Of a stretch of DNA of 5,952 nt, positions 4,546 through 5,952 are shown piece by piece (the stretch's first letter is position 1; the number at the start of each line of letters is the position of its first letter). A model generated the notes under the pieces. That model was not told the origin of the DNA. It saw nothing but the letters and a program-made list of their open reading frames with translations, and did no database searches. The translations under genes were made by a program, and so were the position numbers. The DNA comes from an uncultured Treponema sp. (GTDB taxonomy: Bacteria > Spirochaetota > Spirochaetia > Treponematales > Treponemataceae). Where the stretch lies: contig CALBXN010000101.1 of the NCBI GenBank assembly GCA_937890485.1, forward strand, positions 1 through 5,952. The letters run 5' to 3'.

Positions 4546-5952
4546 ATGAAAAAAAATAAAGAAATTACTATAGACAAAACTTTACCTAAAAATTTGCCAC
4601 TAATGTTTCAAGATAGAGCTTATAATTTTGGAACATCAATAGTTCAAGCAGCAAAAAATAAAAGCGGAAAATTTGAATTTTACACATACAAACAAGTTTA
4701 TAAAGAAATTATTGCCTTTGCAGTTAAATTACGTGATATTGGTATTGAACGAAGTGATGCAATCGGAATCATATCTGACAACAGAAGAGAATGGATGATA
4801 AGTGATTTTGCAATTATGTCTTTGGGGGCATGTAATGTTCCTAGAGGTTGTGATTCAATGGGAAATGAAATTAGATTTATTCTAAGTTATGCAGGTTGTA
4901 AAGTTTCGTTTTTTGAAAATGCAAAACAACTTCAAAAAGTTTTAGATGATAAAGATGAAGTTCCTTTTGATAGTGATACACCAGTATCTGTTGCATTAAA
5001 GCATATGCAAGAAGAACCACTAGCTCCTATATTACACACAGCAATTTTATTTGATTCTTGTGACGAAGAAATAATTTTAAAAGCAGCAAACTTAGGAATT
5101 AAAGTATATTTTTACAATGATTTACTAGAAGAAGGAAAAAATCTTTTAGATAAAGATCCTCACTTAAAAGCAATTATTGAATCAGAAATGCAAATGACTG
5201 ATGGAGATGAAGTTGCAACAATGATTTTTACCTCAGGAACAACGGGAACTCCAAAAGGTGTTATGTTAACTCATAGAAATTTTTTAGCACAATTAGAAAT
5301 TATTCCAAATGTTTTACCTGCAAAAGAAAATGAAATGTGGATGTCAGTTCTTCCTATATGGCATAGTTTTGAACGTTGTATTCAGTATATCGTTATTGCA
5401 TTGAAATCTGGAGTTGCCTATTCTAAACCAGTTGCTTCTGTAATGCTTTCAGATTTTGCAACAATAAAGCCCCAGTGGATGTGTGGCGTTCCAAGATTAT
5501 GGGAATCTTTAGTTACAGGCGTTTATCGTTCAATGAAAAAAACTGGTGGAATAAAATACGCAATGTTTAAATTTTTTATTTCTGTTGGAAAAAAATATTC
5601 TTGGTTAAAATCACATTTGACAGGTAGTGTTTGTCAGTTCAAGAGAAGATTACGATTCCTTGATGTAATTTTTTCAGCAATTCCTTTTATTTTGTTGTAT
5701 CCATTAAATGCTTTAGGCGATATATTAGTATTCAAAAAAATCAGAGAAAAACTTGGAGGAAAATTTGTTGCTGCTATTTCTGGTGGTGGTGCATTGCAAA
5801 AAGAAGTTGATGAATTTTATAGTGCAATAGGATTTAAACTTTTAGAAGGATATGGAATGACAGAAACTGCGCCAATTTTATCTTTAAGAAATTTTAAAAA
5901 GAATAGAAAAGGATGTGTAGGGGAAGTTCTTCCTTGTGTTGAAATAAAAATT
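4546..5952 (+). CDS. Long-chain acyl-CoA synthetase (AMP-forming), N-terminal part (runs off right edge)
   Basis: From the ATG at 4546, 469 codons are open to the last base of the window; relatives are usually about 600-650 residues, so the C-terminal swivel domain is missing. The enzyme activates long-chain fatty acids with ATP and then transfers them to coenzyme A, feeding phospholipid acylation or fatty-acid use. It belongs to the adenylate-forming superfamily. The ATP-binding loop is TSGTTGTPKG (229-238). L-P-I-W-H-S-F-E-R (269-277) is typical of long-chain synthetases, SGGGALQ (412-418) is the A4-A5 approach, and EGYGMTET (434-441) is the adenine-binding motif. A hydrophobic stretch at about 371-387 may help it sit on the membrane. 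It also carries P-R-G-C-D-S-M-G-N-E-I, which I associate with spirochaete homologues. The gene is divergent from thiI with its own promoter region. Chain-length preference cannot be read from sequence. No frameshift is seen in the part present. Confidence 0.93.
   Translation, partial: MKKNKEITIDKTLPKNLPLMFQDRAYNFGTSIVQAAKNKSGKFEFYTYKQVYKEIIAFAVKLRDIGIERSDAIGIISDNRREWMISDFAIMSLGACNVPRGCDSMGNEIRFILSYAGCKVSFFENAKQLQKVLDDKDEVPFDSDTPVSVALKHMQEEPLAPILHTAILFDSCDEEIILKAANLGIKVYFYNDLLEEGKNLLDKDPHLKAIIESEMQMTDGDEVATMIFTSGTTGTPKGVMLTHRNFLAQLEIIPNVLPAKENEMWMSVLPIWHSFERCIQYIVIALKSGVAYSKPVASVMLSDFATIKPQWMCGVPRLWESLVTGVYRSMKKTGGIKYAMFKFFISVGKKYSWLKSHLTGSVCQFKRRLRFLDVIFSAIPFILLYPLNALGDILVFKKIREKLGGKFVAAISGGGALQKEVDEFYSAIGFKLLEGYGMTETAPILSLRNFKKNRKGCVGEVLPCVEIKI

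Overview
This is an AT-rich window (roughly one third G+C by eye) of what looks like ordinary bacterial chromosome. It holds five protein genes, two of them cut by the window edges. I see no RNA genes, mobile elements, CRISPR arrays or prophage signatures. Gene content and protein flavour suggest a spirochaete, most likely Treponema or a relative: a long-chain acyl-CoA synthetase with an R-G-C-D-S-M-G-N-E-I segment, a 4Fe-4S family 4 uracil-DNA glycosylase with an N-terminal extension, and an MGDG-synthase-like glycosyltransferase. The taxonomic call is an inference from recall, not a search result.

Layout. Positions 1-1878 (minus strand) hold a two-gene unit: a family 4 uracil-DNA glycosylase (1138-1878), then, 23 bp downstream, the replication-restart helicase PriA (start at 1114, running off the left edge). 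Positions 1879-2026 are a divergent promoter region with a good minus-strand promoter for the glycosylase and TATAAT-based candidates for the plus-strand gene. Positions 2027-3169 (plus) encode a GT-B/GT28-like glycosyltransferase related to monogalactosyldiacylglycerol synthases. It converges, after only 20 bp, on thiI (minus strand, 3190 to about 4419), which encodes tRNA 4-thiouridine synthase. Positions 4420-4545 are a second divergent promoter region with short direct and inverted repeats. Positions 4546-5952 (plus) hold a long-chain acyl-CoA synthetase that runs off the right edge.

How the genes relate. The glycosylase-priA pair makes sense as genome maintenance: uracil excision, and restart of replication forks stalled at damage. 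The glycosyltransferase and the acyl-CoA synthetase both plausibly serve membrane lipid metabolism, but they are separate transcription units with thiI between them. No new multi-gene system is evident. The points most worth a second look are the compact promoters: a TGACA-N13-TGTCA repeat lying over the acyl-CoA synthetase -10 box, a possibly leaderless thiI transcript, and an inverted repeat inside the glycosylase promoter. Substituted positions in the glycosyltransferase signature are also of interest.
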